64,000 nt of DNA from an uncultured Dehalococcoidia bacterium (GCA_951812825.1 OX638324.1:1301141-1365140), one strand, 5' to 3'. Shown: positions 1 to 9,178, counted from the stretch's first letter. Notes: generated by a model not told the origin, from the letters alone. A program made the numbers and translations.

Positions 1-615
1 ATCCAGGCTGAAATCGTCGACGAGAAGGGAGCCCCGGTGGGGCCTGGACAGGGGGGCTACCTGGTGCTGAAGCGTCCATGGCCTTCCATGCTGCGGACAA
101 TCTACGGCGACCCGGACAGGTACGTGGAGCAGTACTGGAGCCGCTATCCCAACATCTACTTCACCGGCGACGGGGCGAAGATGGACGAGAACGGCTTCTT
201 CTGGATTCTGGGCCGGGTGGACGACGTGATCAACGTGGCGGGGCATCGCATCAGCACCATGGAGGTGGAGAGCGCGCTTGTCGACCACAACGCGGTGGCG
301 GAGGCGGCGTCCATCGGCAAGAGCCACGAGGTGAAGGGACAGGGTGTGGTGGCCTTCGTGACCCTCAAAGAGGGCATCGACACGTCGGCGGAGATGGAGC
401 AGGTGCTGAAGCAGCACGTGAGGACGAAGATTGGCGCGATTGCCCGTCCCGACGAGATCTACTTCACGGCGGATTTACCGAAGACTCGGAGCGGGAAGAT
501 CATGCGGCGGCTGCTGCGGGACATCGCCGAGGGGCGGGTGCTGGGGGATACGACGACGCTGGCGGACCCGGCGGTGGTGGAAATGCTGAAGCAGCAGTAC
601 GAGGATGAGGAGTAG
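1..615 (+). CDS. acs: Acetyl-CoA synthetase (AMP-forming), C-terminal part
   Basis: The frame is open from the first base, so the gene starts left of the window; the last 204 residues are visible. They carry the adenylate-forming enzyme signatures in order: a YFTGDGA stretch, the hinge motif [15 protein letters not shown], and near the end [11 protein letters not shown], whose lysine is the catalytic and usually acetylation-regulated residue of acetyl-CoA synthetases. The enzyme would activate acetate (or propionate) with ATP and CoA in the cytoplasm. This fits the acyl-CoA genes that follow. Specificity between acetate and propionate cannot be settled from this half. The next gene starts 14 bases after the stop. 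Confidence 0.9.
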   Translation: MQAEIVDEKGAPVGPGQGGYLVLKRPWPSMLRTIYGDPDRYVEQYWSRYPNIYFTGDGAKMDENGFFWILGRVDDVINVAGHRISTMEVESALVDHNAVAEAASIGKSHEVKGQGVVAFVTLKEGIDTSAEMEQVLKQHVRTKIGAIARPDEIYFTADLPKTRSGKIMRRLLRDIAEGRVLGDTTTLADPAVVEMLKQQYEDEE

Positions 616-629
616 GGGAAGGCTTCGGG

Positions 630-1445
630 ATGTCAGACGACGATGGAGGGAAAAGAAGCTCCCACTGGACGCGACGGCTGTTTGTAGATAACGCCGAGGT
701 GTACCTGCCATTTCTGGAGGCGGCCAAGCCACGGGCGGAGGCGGAGGTGGTGGTGATTGTTGAGCAGCTTAACGAGCTTGGGGTTACCGACGGCGCTAGG
801 GTGTTGGACGCAGGGTGTGGGATTGGGCGTCACAGCATTGCGTTGGCGTCGAAGGGGTATGAGGTGGTGGGGTTGGACATTTCGCCGTTGTACCTGGAGG
901 AGGGGCGTAAGGCGGCGAATGAAGCGGGGGTGGACGTGAAATTCGTACAGGGAGATATGCGGGATGTTGGGGGTACGCTAGAAGATGAAGCCCCGTTTCA
1001 GGCCGTGGTCAACATGTTCACGTCTCACGGCTACTATCAGGGGGACGACGACCTCCAGTTTTTCCGCGATCTGCACGGTCTGACGGCTCCGGGGGCGGCG
1101 CTGGTTATCGAGACGCTGAACCGGGACTACATCCTGCGCAATTTCACGCCCATCGGGCACGAGGAAGCGGGAGAGATTTGCAAGTATGACCATCGCAGCT
1201 TCGACCTGGAAACGTCGTCGATTCACAGCGAGTGGAGCTTCTACGAGAAGCGCGGGGGAGACCTGAATCTACTGCTGAGAGTTGACCTGGAGCTGCGGGC
1301 GTACAGCCTGCACGAGATGAAGGAACTGCTTGCGAGGGCGGGGTGGGAGACGGTCAACAGCTTTACCCTGGACGGGGACGGGACACAGACGCTGCCGGTG
1401 GGGCCGGACTCTTTCCGGATGTGGTTGGCGGCGCGGCGGGTTTAG
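630..1445 (+). CDS. Class I SAM-dependent methyltransferase
   Basis: A 271-residue protein with a Rossmann-fold methyltransferase signature: motif I VLDAGCGIGRHS near residue 60, the acidic end of strand 2 in VVGLDIS, and a QGDMRD segment at the usual adenine-binding position. It resembles small-molecule methyltransferases of the Methyltransf_11/25 type; the acceptor cannot be told from the sequence. It follows the acetyl-CoA synthetase gene closely on the same strand and may be co-transcribed with it. It ends 8 bases before the stop of the convergent citrate synthase gene. Confidence 0.75.
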   Translation: MSDDDGGKRSSHWTRRLFVDNAEVYLPFLEAAKPRAEAEVVVIVEQLNELGVTDGARVLDAGCGIGRHSIALASKGYEVVGLDISPLYLEEGRKAANEAGVDVKFVQGDMRDVGGTLEDEAPFQAVVNMFTSHGYYQGDDDLQFFRDLHGLTAPGAALVIETLNRDYILRNFTPIGHEEAGEICKYDHRSFDLETSSIHSEWSFYEKRGGDLNLLLRVDLELRAYSLHEMKELLARAGWETVNSFTLDGDGTQTLPVGPDSFRMWLAARRV

Positions 1446-1453
1446 GGGAGGGG

Positions 1454-2596
1454 TTAGCCGCGGTCTTCGATGGGGACGTACTCCAGGTCCATGGGGCCGA
1501 CGTACTCGGTGAGGGGACGGATGATTATGTTGTCCTCGTACTGCTCCATGCACTGAAGGGTCCAACCGGGAATGCGTCCCACGGCGAATATGGGGACGAA
1601 CAGGTCGTCCGGGATGCCGAGGAGATAGTAGATGGAGCCGGCCCAGAAGTCCACGTTGACGTAGATTCCCTTAGCCTGGTAGGGGCGCATGACTTCTCGC
1701 TCCAGGTGGGAGAGGATCTGGAACCACTGGGGCTGGCCCTTCTGCCTGCTGAGACTCTCGGAACGGTCGCGCATGTGGCCCGCCCTGGGGTCTTCGGCCT
1801 TGTAGACACGGTGTCCGAAGCCCATGATGCGGCCGCCGTTGTCGATGATGTTGCGGGCGTAGGCCTCGGCGTTTTCGGGGGTGCCGATGTCGAGGGCCAT
1901 CTTCATTACGGCCTCGGCGGCGCCGCCGTGCCATGGGCCTTTGAGGACGCCAACGCCGGTGACGACGGCGGAGTGCAGGTCGGAGACCGTTGAAGCCGCC
2001 ACGCGGGCGGCGAAGGACGAGGCGTTGGAGCCGTGCTCGGCGTGGATGATGAAGTCCACGTCCATAAGTTTCATCTCTTCCTCGGTGGGGCGTTCGCCGA
2101 AGAGCATGTAGAGGAAGTTGCCGGCGTGGTTGAGGCCGGGGTCGGGGTCGACGGGGTCCTGTCCCGAGCGAATCCTGTGGTGGGCGGTGACTATGGTGGG
2201 AACCTGGGCGGTGATGCGGATGCCCTTGCGTCGGGTGGCCTCCACGGAGTTGTCGTCGCGCTCCGGGTCGACGCAGCCGAGAACGGAGACGGCGGTGCGG
2301 AGGGCGTCCATGGGGTGACTGTCCTTCACCACCTTCAGCACGTCGATAACTTCCGACGGAAGGCTCCTGCTGGCTCTAAGGGTGCCGTCGATCTCTGCAA
2401 GTTGGGGCTTGGTGGGAAGCTCGCCGTAGAGAAGCAGATAGACGATCTCTTCGAAGGTGGACTTCTCCGCCAGGTCGTGGATGTTGTAGCCGCGGTAGAG
2501 AAGCTTGCCGACTTCGCCATCAATGAAGCTGGACGTGGTGGTGTCCGCATAGACGCCACGAAGACCGCGGAAGATCTGCGGGGACTGGTCTGCCAT
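1454..2596 (-). CDS. gltA: Citrate (or 2-methylcitrate) synthase
   Basis: A 380-residue protein with the citrate synthase fold along its whole length. The N-terminus holds the LLYRGYNIHDLA segment, the middle the first active-site histidine region (HAEHGSNASSF) and GPWHGGA, and the C-terminal third the GFGHRVYK histidine and the FAVGRIPGW segment. It condenses acetyl-CoA with oxaloacetate; the short bacterial/archaeal form often also accepts propionyl-CoA, and the methylmalonyl-CoA genes downstream make a 2-methylcitrate role possible but unproven. A good ribosome binding site (AAGGAGA) precedes the ATG on the minus strand. Confidence 0.9.
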   Translation of the reverse strand: MADQSPQIFRGLRGVYADTTTSSFIDGEVGKLLYRGYNIHDLAEKSTFEEIVYLLLYGELPTKPQLAEIDGTLRASRSLPSEVIDVLKVVKDSHPMDALRTAVSVLGCVDPERDDNSVEATRRKGIRITAQVPTIVTAHHRIRSGQDPVDPDPGLNHAGNFLYMLFGERPTEEEMKLMDVDFIIHAEHGSNASSFAARVAASTVSDLHSAVVTGVGVLKGPWHGGAAEAVMKMALDIGTPENAEAYARNIIDNGGRIMGFGHRVYKAEDPRAGHMRDRSESLSRQKGQPQWFQILSHLEREVMRPYQAKGIYVNVDFWAGSIYYLLGIPDDLFVPIFAVGRIPGWTLQCMEQYEDNIIIRPLTEYVGPMDLEYVPIEDRG

Positions 2597-2748
2597 ACAC
2601 AGGTCTCCTTTTGAGAGCAGGAGTGAGGGGCCGCCGGCGGCATTGGAGGGCGTGCTTATGCCCGTTTATGTACCATCTGGGCGACGCTGGGCGATTCTAT
2701 CACTGGGCACAAAACTATGTCAACTTGAGGAGGCAGGTTTGGGTGGAG

Positions 2749-3507
2749 CTACAAGGGGCGTTTTTTGGGGATGCCGGGGCGGCGGGGGTAGCGGGCGGGG
2801 GTGGGAGAAACTTTCTCGACGATGACCAGGACGCGGTTGTCTTCCAGGCCCGTCACACTGACAGGCCGGATGTCCGCGAGTCGGCCGCCCAAGACAGCGA
2901 TAGCGTTTTGTGCGTCTTCCAACTCCTGCGAGATGTCGCCCTTCTTGTGGCCCACCACGATGCCGCGCGGCTTGCAGAAGGGGAGGGTCAGTTCCGCAAG
3001 TACACGCATTGGGGCGAGGCCGCGGGCAAGGACCACGTCGAAGGCGTCCCGGTTGTCGGGTTCGTGGGCCAGAGTCTCGGCTCGTTCCAGCAGAAGTTGA
3101 ACGTCTGAGAGGTTCAGGGCGTCCAGAAGATGTTCCAGGAAGGTCGCCTTCTTGCCGATGGAATCCACCAGGGTGAGGCGCAGCCCCGGCAGGGCGATTT
3201 TCAGGGGGATGCCGGGGAAGCCTGCGCCCGTGGCGACGTCGATGATCCTGCCCCCGGCCCTGATTTCAGGAGGTATGGCGAGAACGGCGGTGAGAGAGTC
3301 CAGGAAATGATGGGTCTGGACCCGCTCACGCCCGGTGATGCGGGTGAGGTTGAATCGACGGTTCCACGCTTCAAGCTCCCGCTCGAATATCTGGAATTGG
3401 CGGATTTGGTCGTCGGACAGCGTCAGGCCCAGCTGCGAGAGACCCTGCCGGAAGGTGTCGGTCAGCCAAGGCTCTGTCGCCGTCTGCTGAGGTCCTAATG
3501 GATTCAT
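2749..3507 (-). CDS. rsmG: 16S rRNA (guanine527-N7)-methyltransferase
   Basis: A 252-residue protein matching RsmG/GidB over its length: FNLTRITGRERVQTHHFLDSL near residue 60 (the family's N-terminal signature), the SAM-binding DVATGAGFPGIPLKI motif and the LTLVDSIGKKATFL strand, then VVLARGLAPM. It methylates G527 of 16S rRNA using SAM. The C-terminus has a short basic tail. The gene stands alone here, not in the gidAB arrangement found in many bacteria. Confidence 0.9.
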   Translation of the reverse strand: MNPLGPQQTATEPWLTDTFRQGLSQLGLTLSDDQIRQFQIFERELEAWNRRFNLTRITGRERVQTHHFLDSLTAVLAIPPEIRAGGRIIDVATGAGFPGIPLKIALPGLRLTLVDSIGKKATFLEHLLDALNLSDVQLLLERAETLAHEPDNRDAFDVVLARGLAPMRVLAELTLPFCKPRGIVVGHKKGDISQELEDAQNAIAVLGGRLADIRPVSVTGLEDNRVLVIVEKVSPTPARYPRRPGIPKKRPL

Positions 3508-3771
3508 ATTCGTTTCCCGGCTGTCAGGCGTGAATTGGATTCGATTGGGTTTTCGAATTCGTGCCTGAAAGCATTCGTTTCAGGCGTGAAATTCGTTTTG
3601 AAAAAAGTTGGGCATACAAATGTGGGAGAATCATCGCATTGGTTGTTCATGGGGGGAGGGTAGCAGGCGAGGGAGAATTCAGGCAATGGGTAGATTGTCA
3701 GTTTGGGGAGGGCATGAAGAGTGGGTCCCCGCATCCGCAAGCACACGGAGCGGACGGGCAGCGCGCTTCAT
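3508..3771. other. Intergenic region with hairpin
   Basis: No gene was recognised between rsmG and the promoter of the Lrp-like gene. Two related short motifs (TCAGGCGTGAA followed by TT or ATTCG) occur as direct repeats around 3524-3590, and a perfect hairpin with stem GCCTGAAA/TTTCAGGC and a 7-base loop lies at 3563-3585. The hairpin is upstream of both divergent genes, so it may be an operator or a remnant repeat. Confidence 0.5.
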
Positions 3772-3801
3772 TTGACACCTTTTGTTGGGTAACCATAGAA
3801 T
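3772..3801 (+). promoter_or_regulatory. Candidate sigma-70 promoter for the Lrp-like gene
   Basis: A perfect -35 hexamer TTGACA at 3772-3777 is followed after 18 bases by TAGAAT at 3796-3801. The downstream gene starts at 3868, which gives a leader of about 60 bases. Confidence 0.5.
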
Positions 3802-3867
3802 TGACGCCTAGCTGGGGGAGGTGAGGAAGGGGCTGGAATTATCAAAATTTTCGCTGGGGGTCTGACG

Positions 3868-4104
3868 TTGGGCACAAAAGCATACATCCTCATAGAAACG
3901 GCCGTAGGGCGCACCAGGGAGGTGGCGCAGGCGCTGCGCAAGGTGGAGGGTATGATATCCGTAGACGTGGTGACGGGTCCCTACGATATCATCGCCCTGC
4001 TGGAGGCGCGGGACATCGCCGCTGTGGGCGACCTTGTAACGGACCAGGTGCACTTCACGGGCGTAGTCAGGACCGTCACCTGCATATCCGTCGGCATCGG
4101 CTAG
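3868..4104 (+). CDS. Stand-alone Lrp/AsnC ligand-binding (RAM) domain protein
   Basis: A 78-residue protein consisting only of the Lrp/AsnC C-terminal ligand-binding domain (AYILIETAVGRTREVAQAL, then GPYDIIALLEA) with no DNA-binding helix-turn-helix. Such single-domain proteins form rings that bind amino acids and may modulate full-length Lrp regulators. The start is a TTG preceded by a G-rich stretch; no better upstream start exists in frame. It may sense amino acids for the acyl-CoA catabolic genes downstream, which is inference from position only. Confidence 0.8.
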   Translation: MGTKAYILIETAVGRTREVAQALRKVEGMISVDVVTGPYDIIALLEARDIAAVGDLVTDQVHFTGVVRTVTCISVGIG

Positions 4105-4174
4105 GCCGGAGTGACGGTCGCCATGCGGAGCTCCGGCTCCGGCACCAAAATTCGGTCAACTAAGGGCGCGGACG

Positions 4175-5332
4175 ATGGACTTCCGCTTCTCTGAGAGCGA
4201 AGAAGAATTTCGCCAGGAGCTTCTTGACTTCCTTGACCGGGAGCTTCCCGACGGATGGGGCGAAGGCCCGGTTCCTTCCCCAGACGAGGAGTGGGCGGAG
4301 ACGCTGCGAATGCGGCGCAAGCTGGCGGAGCGGGGCTGGCTCACGATGCACTGGCCGCTAGAATACGGGGGTCAGGGGGCATCGACCATCCTGAGCCTCA
4401 TCTTCAACGAAGAGATGTCGTACCGGGGCGCGCCGGGCCGGGACGCCTTCGGGGCGCGGATGCTGGGGCCGACGCTGATGATCTACGGCACTGAGGAGCA
4501 GAAGCGCCGGTTTCTGCCTTCGGTGGCGCGCGGCGAGGTACAGTGGTGCCAGGGGTACAGCGAGCCGCAGTCGGGCTCCGACCTGGCCTCGTTGAGCACC
4601 CGCGCCGACGACGACGGGGACTTCTTCCGCGTCAACGGCAGCAAGGTATGGACTTCGCTGGCCCATCGCGCCGACTGGATGATGGTCCTGGTGCGCACGG
4701 ACCCGGACGCACCGAAGCATCGGGGCATCAGCTTTCTTCTGGTGGACATGAAGTCGCCGGGCGTGGAGGTGCGGCCCATCATGAACATGGCGGGCACCCA
4801 CGAGTTCAACGAGGTCTTCTTCGACGACGTGCAGGTACCGAAGACCAACCTGGTCGGGGAGCAGGACCGGGGCTGGTACGTGGCGGTGACACTGCTGGAC
4901 TTCGAGCGGTCCGGCATCGAGTACGCCGCCACCAGTCGCAGGCTGCTGGACGACCTTGCGGCGTTTGTGAGGGAGTCTCGGGGGGGCATCGACGGGTGGG
5001 TGGCGGATGCGCTGGCGGAGCGGTACGTGGAGACGGAAGTGGCGCGTCTGATGGCGTATCGGGTGGCGTGGATGCAGAGCGAGGGGATGGTGCCTAACCG
5101 GGAAGCGTCCATGAGCAAGGTCTTCGGCAGCGAGACGTTTCAGCGGGTGGCGGACACGGGGATGAAGGTGCTCGGGCTGCACGGCCAGCTGACGGAGGAG
5201 GACCGGTGGGCGCCGCTTGCCGGACGGATACAGGACGCGTGGCGTCACAGTTTTTCTAATACCATCGCGGCGGGAACGTCGGAGATACAGCGGAACATCA
5301 TCGCCAGCCGGGGGCTGGGGCTGCCGCGGTGA
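4175..5332 (+). CDS. Acyl-CoA dehydrogenase, large-type subunit
   Basis: A 385-residue flavoprotein of the acyl-CoA dehydrogenase family. Visible are the N-terminal helical domain, the FAD/substrate segment GYSEPQSGSDLASL and the C-terminal AAGTSEIQRNIIASRGLG. At the place where many family members have YEGT with the catalytic glutamate, this protein has AAGT. That pattern is typical of the heteromeric FadE-type dehydrogenases whose two subunits are encoded side by side; the next gene is indeed a second, divergent dehydrogenase. It would oxidise an acyl-CoA to its 2,3-enoyl form and pass electrons to an electron-transfer flavoprotein. Confidence 0.85.
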   Translation: MDFRFSESEEEFRQELLDFLDRELPDGWGEGPVPSPDEEWAETLRMRRKLAERGWLTMHWPLEYGGQGASTILSLIFNEEMSYRGAPGRDAFGARMLGPTLMIYGTEEQKRRFLPSVARGEVQWCQGYSEPQSGSDLASLSTRADDDGDFFRVNGSKVWTSLAHRADWMMVLVRTDPDAPKHRGISFLLVDMKSPGVEVRPIMNMAGTHEFNEVFFDDVQVPKTNLVGEQDRGWYVAVTLLDFERSGIEYAATSRRLLDDLAAFVRESRGGIDGWVADALAERYVETEVARLMAYRVAWMQSEGMVPNREASMSKVFGSETFQRVADTGMKVLGLHGQLTEEDRWAPLAGRIQDAWRHSFSNTIAAGTSEIQRNIIASRGLGLPR

Positions 5333-5339
5333 TGAGAGA

Positions 5340-5380
5340 TCACCCCCATCCTAACCTTCCCCCAATTAGGGGGAAGGGAT
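5340..5380. repeat. Dispersed repeat, family A
   Basis: A short element beginning TCACCCCCATCCTAACC and holding a 9-base perfect stem CCTTCCCCC / GGGGGAAGG around a 5-base loop. Closely related copies lie at 21087-21127 and, inverted, at 63661-63702. It sits between the two acyl-CoA dehydrogenase genes. Confidence 0.75.
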
Positions 5381-5416
5381 TTTGGGAATTAGTCGGTTGA
5401 TTGGAACGGTAAAAGG

Positions 5417-6550
5417 GTGGACTTAGCGTTAAGCGAAATTCAACAGATGTTGAAGACCAGCGCCCGGGAGGTGCTGGCCCGGGAATTCCCCTTCGAGGCG
5501 GTGCGGTCGATGGAGGAGGACGCGCGGGGGTATACTCCGGAACTTTGGCGGTCCATGTCGGAACTGGGATGGCTGGGACTGGTGGTGCCCGAAGAGTACG
5601 GCGGCGCGGAAGGTTCCTTCCTGGATCTGGGCATGCTGCTGGAGGAGATGGGTCGCGCGCTGACCCCGGGCCCGTTCTTTTCGACGGTGGCGCTGGGCGC
5701 GCTGACGGTGATGGACGCTGGGGACGAGGCGATGCAGTCGAAGCTGCTGTCCGGAATTGCGAACGGCGAGACGATTATGACAATGGCCGTCACGGAGGGG
5801 TCCGGCGGCTTCGGCCCGGAGGAAGTTCGGCTTCGCGCGGAGCGTCAGGGGAGGGGATTCGCGCTTTCCGGTCGGAAGCTTTTCGTGCCCGATGCTCACG
5901 TCGCCGACTACGTCATCGTAGCGGCGCGGACGTCGGAGGGTGCAGACGCGACGGAAGGGATAACGCTGTTCGTCGTGCCGATGAAGGAAAAAGGGATTAC
6001 CGTCACGCCCCATAGGACGATGGCGTTGGAGAAGCAGTCGCGGCTGAAGTTCAATGAGGTACGGCTGCCGGCAAATTCGGCGCTGGGGACGGTGGACGAG
6101 GGGTGGCCCGCGCTACAGCGGGCGTTGCAGCGGGCGGCGACGGCGAAGGGGCTGGAGATGGTGGGAGGCGCCGAGGCGGTGCTGGACATGACGTTGGAGT
6201 ATCTGAAAGACCGGGTGCAATTCGGACGTCCGGTGGGGACGTTTCAGGCGTTGCAGCACCACTGCGCCAACATGGCCATCGACGTTGAGGGGAGCAGGTA
6301 CGCAGTGTACCAGGCGGCGTACCGGATTTCGGAGGGGCTGCCGGCCAGCCGGGAGGTGTCGGTGGCGAAGGCGTGGGTCAGCGACGCTTACATGCGGGTG
6401 TGCGCCACGGCGGTGCAGTGTCACGGGGCGGTGGGGTTCACGGCGGAGCACAACCTGCAACTGTTCACCCGCCGGGCGCGAGTGCAGGAGCAGCTGTACG
6501 GGGACAGCGGGTTCCACCGTCGGCGGCTGGCGGCAGGGTTGAGGGGGTAG
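5417..6550 (+). CDS. Acyl-CoA dehydrogenase, partner subunit
   Basis: A 377-residue protein of the same family as its upstream neighbour but clearly divergent. It keeps LGWLGLVVPEEYGG in the N-terminal domain and QFGRPVGTFQALQHHCANM in the C-terminal helical domain. It lacks a canonical SGSD flavin motif (TEGSGGFG instead) and lacks the YEGTSE catalytic segment, ending in EQLYGDSGFHRRRLAAGLRG. Proteins of this kind are the second subunit of alpha2beta2 dehydrogenases such as those for steroid side chains in actinobacteria. The start is a GTG. It is followed by a hairpin that may terminate the pair's transcript. Confidence 0.8.
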   Translation: MDLALSEIQQMLKTSAREVLAREFPFEAVRSMEEDARGYTPELWRSMSELGWLGLVVPEEYGGAEGSFLDLGMLLEEMGRALTPGPFFSTVALGALTVMDAGDEAMQSKLLSGIANGETIMTMAVTEGSGGFGPEEVRLRAERQGRGFALSGRKLFVPDAHVADYVIVAARTSEGADATEGITLFVVPMKEKGITVTPHRTMALEKQSRLKFNEVRLPANSALGTVDEGWPALQRALQRAATAKGLEMVGGAEAVLDMTLEYLKDRVQFGRPVGTFQALQHHCANMAIDVEGSRYAVYQAAYRISEGLPASREVSVAKAWVSDAYMRVCATAVQCHGAVGFTAEHNLQLFTRRARVQEQLYGDSGFHRRRLAAGLRG

Positions 6551-6597
6551 GGGGCGTTTTCCACAAATCATTATTCAGCCCGCTTTCTTCCTTTCTC

Positions 6598-6630
6598 AAA
6601 CAGGACATTGGCATGGACAATGTCCTGTTT
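6598..6630 (+). terminator. Candidate intrinsic terminator
   Basis: A perfect 13-base inverted repeat with arms at 6598-6610 and 6618-6630 (core CAGGACATTG / CAATGTCCTG) and a 7-base loop ends in a run of T. It lies 48 bases after the stop of the second acyl-CoA dehydrogenase gene. The GGACATTG core recurs just downstream, so it could also have a regulatory role. Confidence 0.55.
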
Positions 6631-6659
6631 TCATTTGGCGTGAGTCGTGCCTGAATTTG

Positions 6660-6698
6660 TTGGACATTTCAATGGACATTGTCCAATGCGATGTCCAA
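6660..6698. promoter_or_regulatory. Nested palindromes, candidate operator
   Basis: TTGGACAT at 6660-6667 pairs with ATGTCCAA at 6691-6698, and between them lies the palindrome TGGACA-T-TGTCCA at 6673-6685. Together with the upstream hairpin, the GGACATT/AATGTCC half-site is repeated at least five times in 100 bases, upstream of the methylmalonyl-CoA mutase gene. Such clustering suggests a regulator binding site, though a decayed repeat is possible. Confidence 0.4.
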
Positions 6699-6721
6699 AT
6701 TTTCGTGGTGCGGGGAGGAGG

Positions 6722-6752
6722 GTGGATTCCGGCTCGTAGGCCGGAATGACGG
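6722..6752. repeat. Dispersed repeat, family B
   Basis: A GGATTCCGGC ... GCCGGAATGACGG inverted repeat. The same core (GGATTCCGG/CCGGAATGACG) recurs at 10380-10411, 47459-47485 and 55034-55061, in either orientation and always between genes. Confidence 0.7.
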
Positions 6753-6826
6753 GAGAAGGGAATTGCGGTTGAGCGCATTTGTGGCGGGGGTTAGAATTGG
6801 GGGTACCCCATGGGAGGAGTTTTCCC

Positions 6827-8488
6827 TTGGCCAGCAGCGACAAGGAGCAGTGGCGTAGGCGCACCCTGGACCCGGCCTTGAAGGCTCGGGCGCAGCGTCG
6901 GGACGAATTCGTCACGGATTCGGGGTTGGAGGTGGACACGGCCTATGCCGACGATGATCTCTCCGACGGCGGATTCGACCATAAGCAGGACTTGGGGAAC
7001 CCCGGCGAGTATCCCTTCACTCGCGGCGTTCAACCCACCATGTACCGGGGGCGTCTGTGGACGATGCGGCAGTACTCCGGCTACGCCACGGCGGAGGAAT
7101 CGAACCGGCGCTACCGGTACCTGCTGGAGCAGGGGCAGACGGGGCTTTCCGTCGCCTTCGACCTGCCCACCCAGATAGGCTACGACTCGGACCACCCTCT
7201 GGCCCGGGGCGAGGTGGGAAAGGTGGGGGTGCCCATCTGCCACCTGGAGGACATGGAGACGCTGCTGGAGGGCATCCCCCTCGACAAGGTCAGCACCTCC
7301 ATGACCATCAACGCCACGGCGTCGGTGCTGCTGTGTCTCTATGCGGCGGTGGCGAAAAAGCGGGGTGTTCCTCTATCCAAGATAAGCGGCACCCTCCAGA
7401 ACGACATTCTGAAGGAGTACATCGCCCGCGGCACCTACATCTACCCGCCCAAGCCATCCATGAGGCTGGTGGTGGACGTTTTCAAGTACTGCTCGGCCCA
7501 CATTCCGCGGTGGAACACCATCAGCGTAAGCGGCTACCACATGCGGGAGGCGGGGGCGACGGCGGTGCAGGAGCTGGCTTTCACCTTCGCCAACGCCATT
7601 GAGTACGTTCAGTCGGCTGTGGACGCTGGGTTGGACGTGGACGAGTTCGCCGGGCGCGTGTCGTTCTTCTTCGTGTCGCACAACAACATCTTCGAGGAAG
7701 CGGCCAAGTTCAGAGCGGCCCGTCGAATGTGGGCGAAGATAATGAAAGAACGGTTCCGCGCGCAGAATCCGCGCTCCATGCGGCTGCGGTTCCACACCCA
7801 GACGGCGGGGGTGACGCTGACGGCGCAGCAGCCCGACAACAACGTGGTGCGGACTACCCTGCAGGCGTTGGCGGCAGTGCTGGGTGGCACCCAGTCGTTG
7901 CACGTGAACTCGAGGGACGAGGCCCTTTCGCTACCTTCCGAGGAGTCGGTGCAGATATCCCTTCGCACCCAGCAGATACTCGCCCACGAGACGGGCATTG
8001 CCGACGTGGTGGACCCCCTCGGGGGCTCCTACTACGTGGAAGACCTGACCCGGCGGCTGGAGGAGGGGGCGTGGGAGTACATCCGGCGGATAGACGACAT
8101 GGGAGGGGCTGTGGACTCGCTGGAGCAGGGATTCCAGATGGGGGAAATTCACCAGGCGGCGTTCCAGCACCAGATGGAAGTGGAGTCGGGCCGGCGCACC
8201 ATCGTAGGAGTGAACAAGTACAAATCGGAGGATGCGCCCACGGGTGGGCTGCTGAAGGTGGACGAGGAGGCGGCCCGCCAGCAGACAGCGCGGCTGGAAC
8301 GGGTGCGGGGAGAGCGGGACGGGGCGGCTGCTTCGGCGGCGCTGGCGCGGCTGGAGGAAGTGGCCCGCTCCGACGAGAACACGGTGGAAGCCATCCTGGA
8401 GTGCGTCGAAAACTACTGCACCCTGGGGGAGATATGCGACGTTTTCCGTGGGGTGTTTGGGGAGCAGCGGGAGTTGGCGGGGCTGTAG
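6827..8488 (+). CDS. mcmA1: Methylmalonyl-CoA mutase, catalytic (large) subunit without B12 domain
   Basis: A 553-residue protein covering the TIM-barrel substrate domain of B12-dependent acyl-CoA mutases and ending where the cobalamin domain would begin. Signatures include [20 protein letters not shown] (with the Tyr typical of methylmalonyl-CoA rather than isobutyryl-CoA mutases), [31 protein letters not shown] and [10 protein letters not shown]. It interconverts (R)-methylmalonyl-CoA and succinyl-CoA together with the separate B12-binding subunit encoded at 11011. The TTG at 6827 was preferred over an earlier TTG at 6779 because a strong GGGAGGAG lies 7 bases upstream. Confidence 0.9.
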   Translation: MASSDKEQWRRRTLDPALKARAQRRDEFVTDSGLEVDTAYADDDLSDGGFDHKQDLGNPGEYPFTRGVQPTMYRGRLWTMRQYSGYATAEESNRRYRYLLEQGQTGLSVAFDLPTQIGYDSDHPLARGEVGKVGVPICHLEDMETLLEGIPLDKVSTSMTINATASVLLCLYAAVAKKRGVPLSKISGTLQNDILKEYIARGTYIYPPKPSMRLVVDVFKYCSAHIPRWNTISVSGYHMREAGATAVQELAFTFANAIEYVQSAVDAGLDVDEFAGRVSFFFVSHNNIFEEAAKFRAARRMWAKIMKERFRAQNPRSMRLRFHTQTAGVTLTAQQPDNNVVRTTLQALAAVLGGTQSLHVNSRDEALSLPSEESVQISLRTQQILAHETGIADVVDPLGGSYYVEDLTRRLEEGAWEYIRRIDDMGGAVDSLEQGFQMGEIHQAAFQHQMEVESGRRTIVGVNKYKSEDAPTGGLLKVDEEAARQQTARLERVRGERDGAAASAALARLEEVARSDENTVEAILECVENYCTLGEICDVFRGVFGEQRELAGL

Positions 8489-8644
8489 GGATCGCTTCAG
8501 CAGATACAAAGTCAGGGTGTGAACTGATATACTATTCTCGTTATTCGTTCGGCGGACCCGTCGCCAGCAAAGCGAGGCTCTGCGCTGGAAACTCAAAAAG
8601 TAGGTTTAATTTTTGCCGACGCCAGAGGCCTGTACAACAACGCC

Positions 8645-8977
8645 TTGGCAATGCTGGATCAGGGCAGGCTGCGCAACGCCGCAGAAAAGGCCTGGTGCGC
8701 CACGAAGCGGGCCACCGACGCGCTGATTCTGGCTCGCACCGGGGAGGAGCCGCGGACCTCAGGCCAGACCATGCGGATGCTCCGGCGGCTGCGAAGGCAG
8801 GACCCTTCGCTTGAACCGTTACGTGCACGGTACGCGATTCGACAATCCTTCCTGCACGGCGCATGTTTCTATGACGGGATTCTGGAGCCGGCAGACGACA
8901 TCATCGCCGATGTGCGAGAGACCAATGAGTACATCCGGGACGCAGAATCGATGTCGTCCGGCTGGAGCCAAGACTGA
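8645..8977 (+). CDS. HEPN/PaREP1-like small helical protein
   Basis: About 110 residues, largely helical, with the sequence RLRNAAEKAWCATKRATDALIL typical of HEPN-fold (PaREP1-like) proteins related to the two genes at 38746 and 39157. The start is uncertain: TTG at 8645 is the first canonical codon, but the similar segment begins about ten residues earlier in an open frame without ATG, GTG or TTG, so the N-terminus may be damaged or use a rare codon. Function unknown; it interrupts the methylmalonyl-CoA gene group. Confidence 0.5.
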   Translation: MAMLDQGRLRNAAEKAWCATKRATDALILARTGEEPRTSGQTMRMLRRLRRQDPSLEPLRARYAIRQSFLHGACFYDGILEPADDIIADVRETNEYIRDAESMSSGWSQD

Positions 8978-9088
8978 TTCCCAACCCTTCTCGTCACGGG
9001 GGTGTGGGAGATCTGCGATGTGCGGCCCCGCGTGCCAAAGGGTAGCGCGATTCTTCGGTTGCGCTCCAATGACATCCATTCAAGCCGA

Positions 9089-9119
9089 TTGTCCCGAAAG
9101 GGGCATATTCTGGTATAAA
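9089..9119 (+). promoter_or_regulatory. Weak candidate promoter
   Basis: TTGTCC at 9089-9094 and TATAAA at 9114-9119, the latter with an upstream TGG resembling an extended -10, spaced 19 bases. It would drive the acyl-CoA dehydrogenase gene at 9179. Both hexamers and spacing are imperfect. Confidence 0.3.
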
Positions 9120-9178
9120 TAATAAGTGAAGGACGTCGAAATACCGGCGTCGCTAATTCGAGAATCAAGAGGTCCAAC

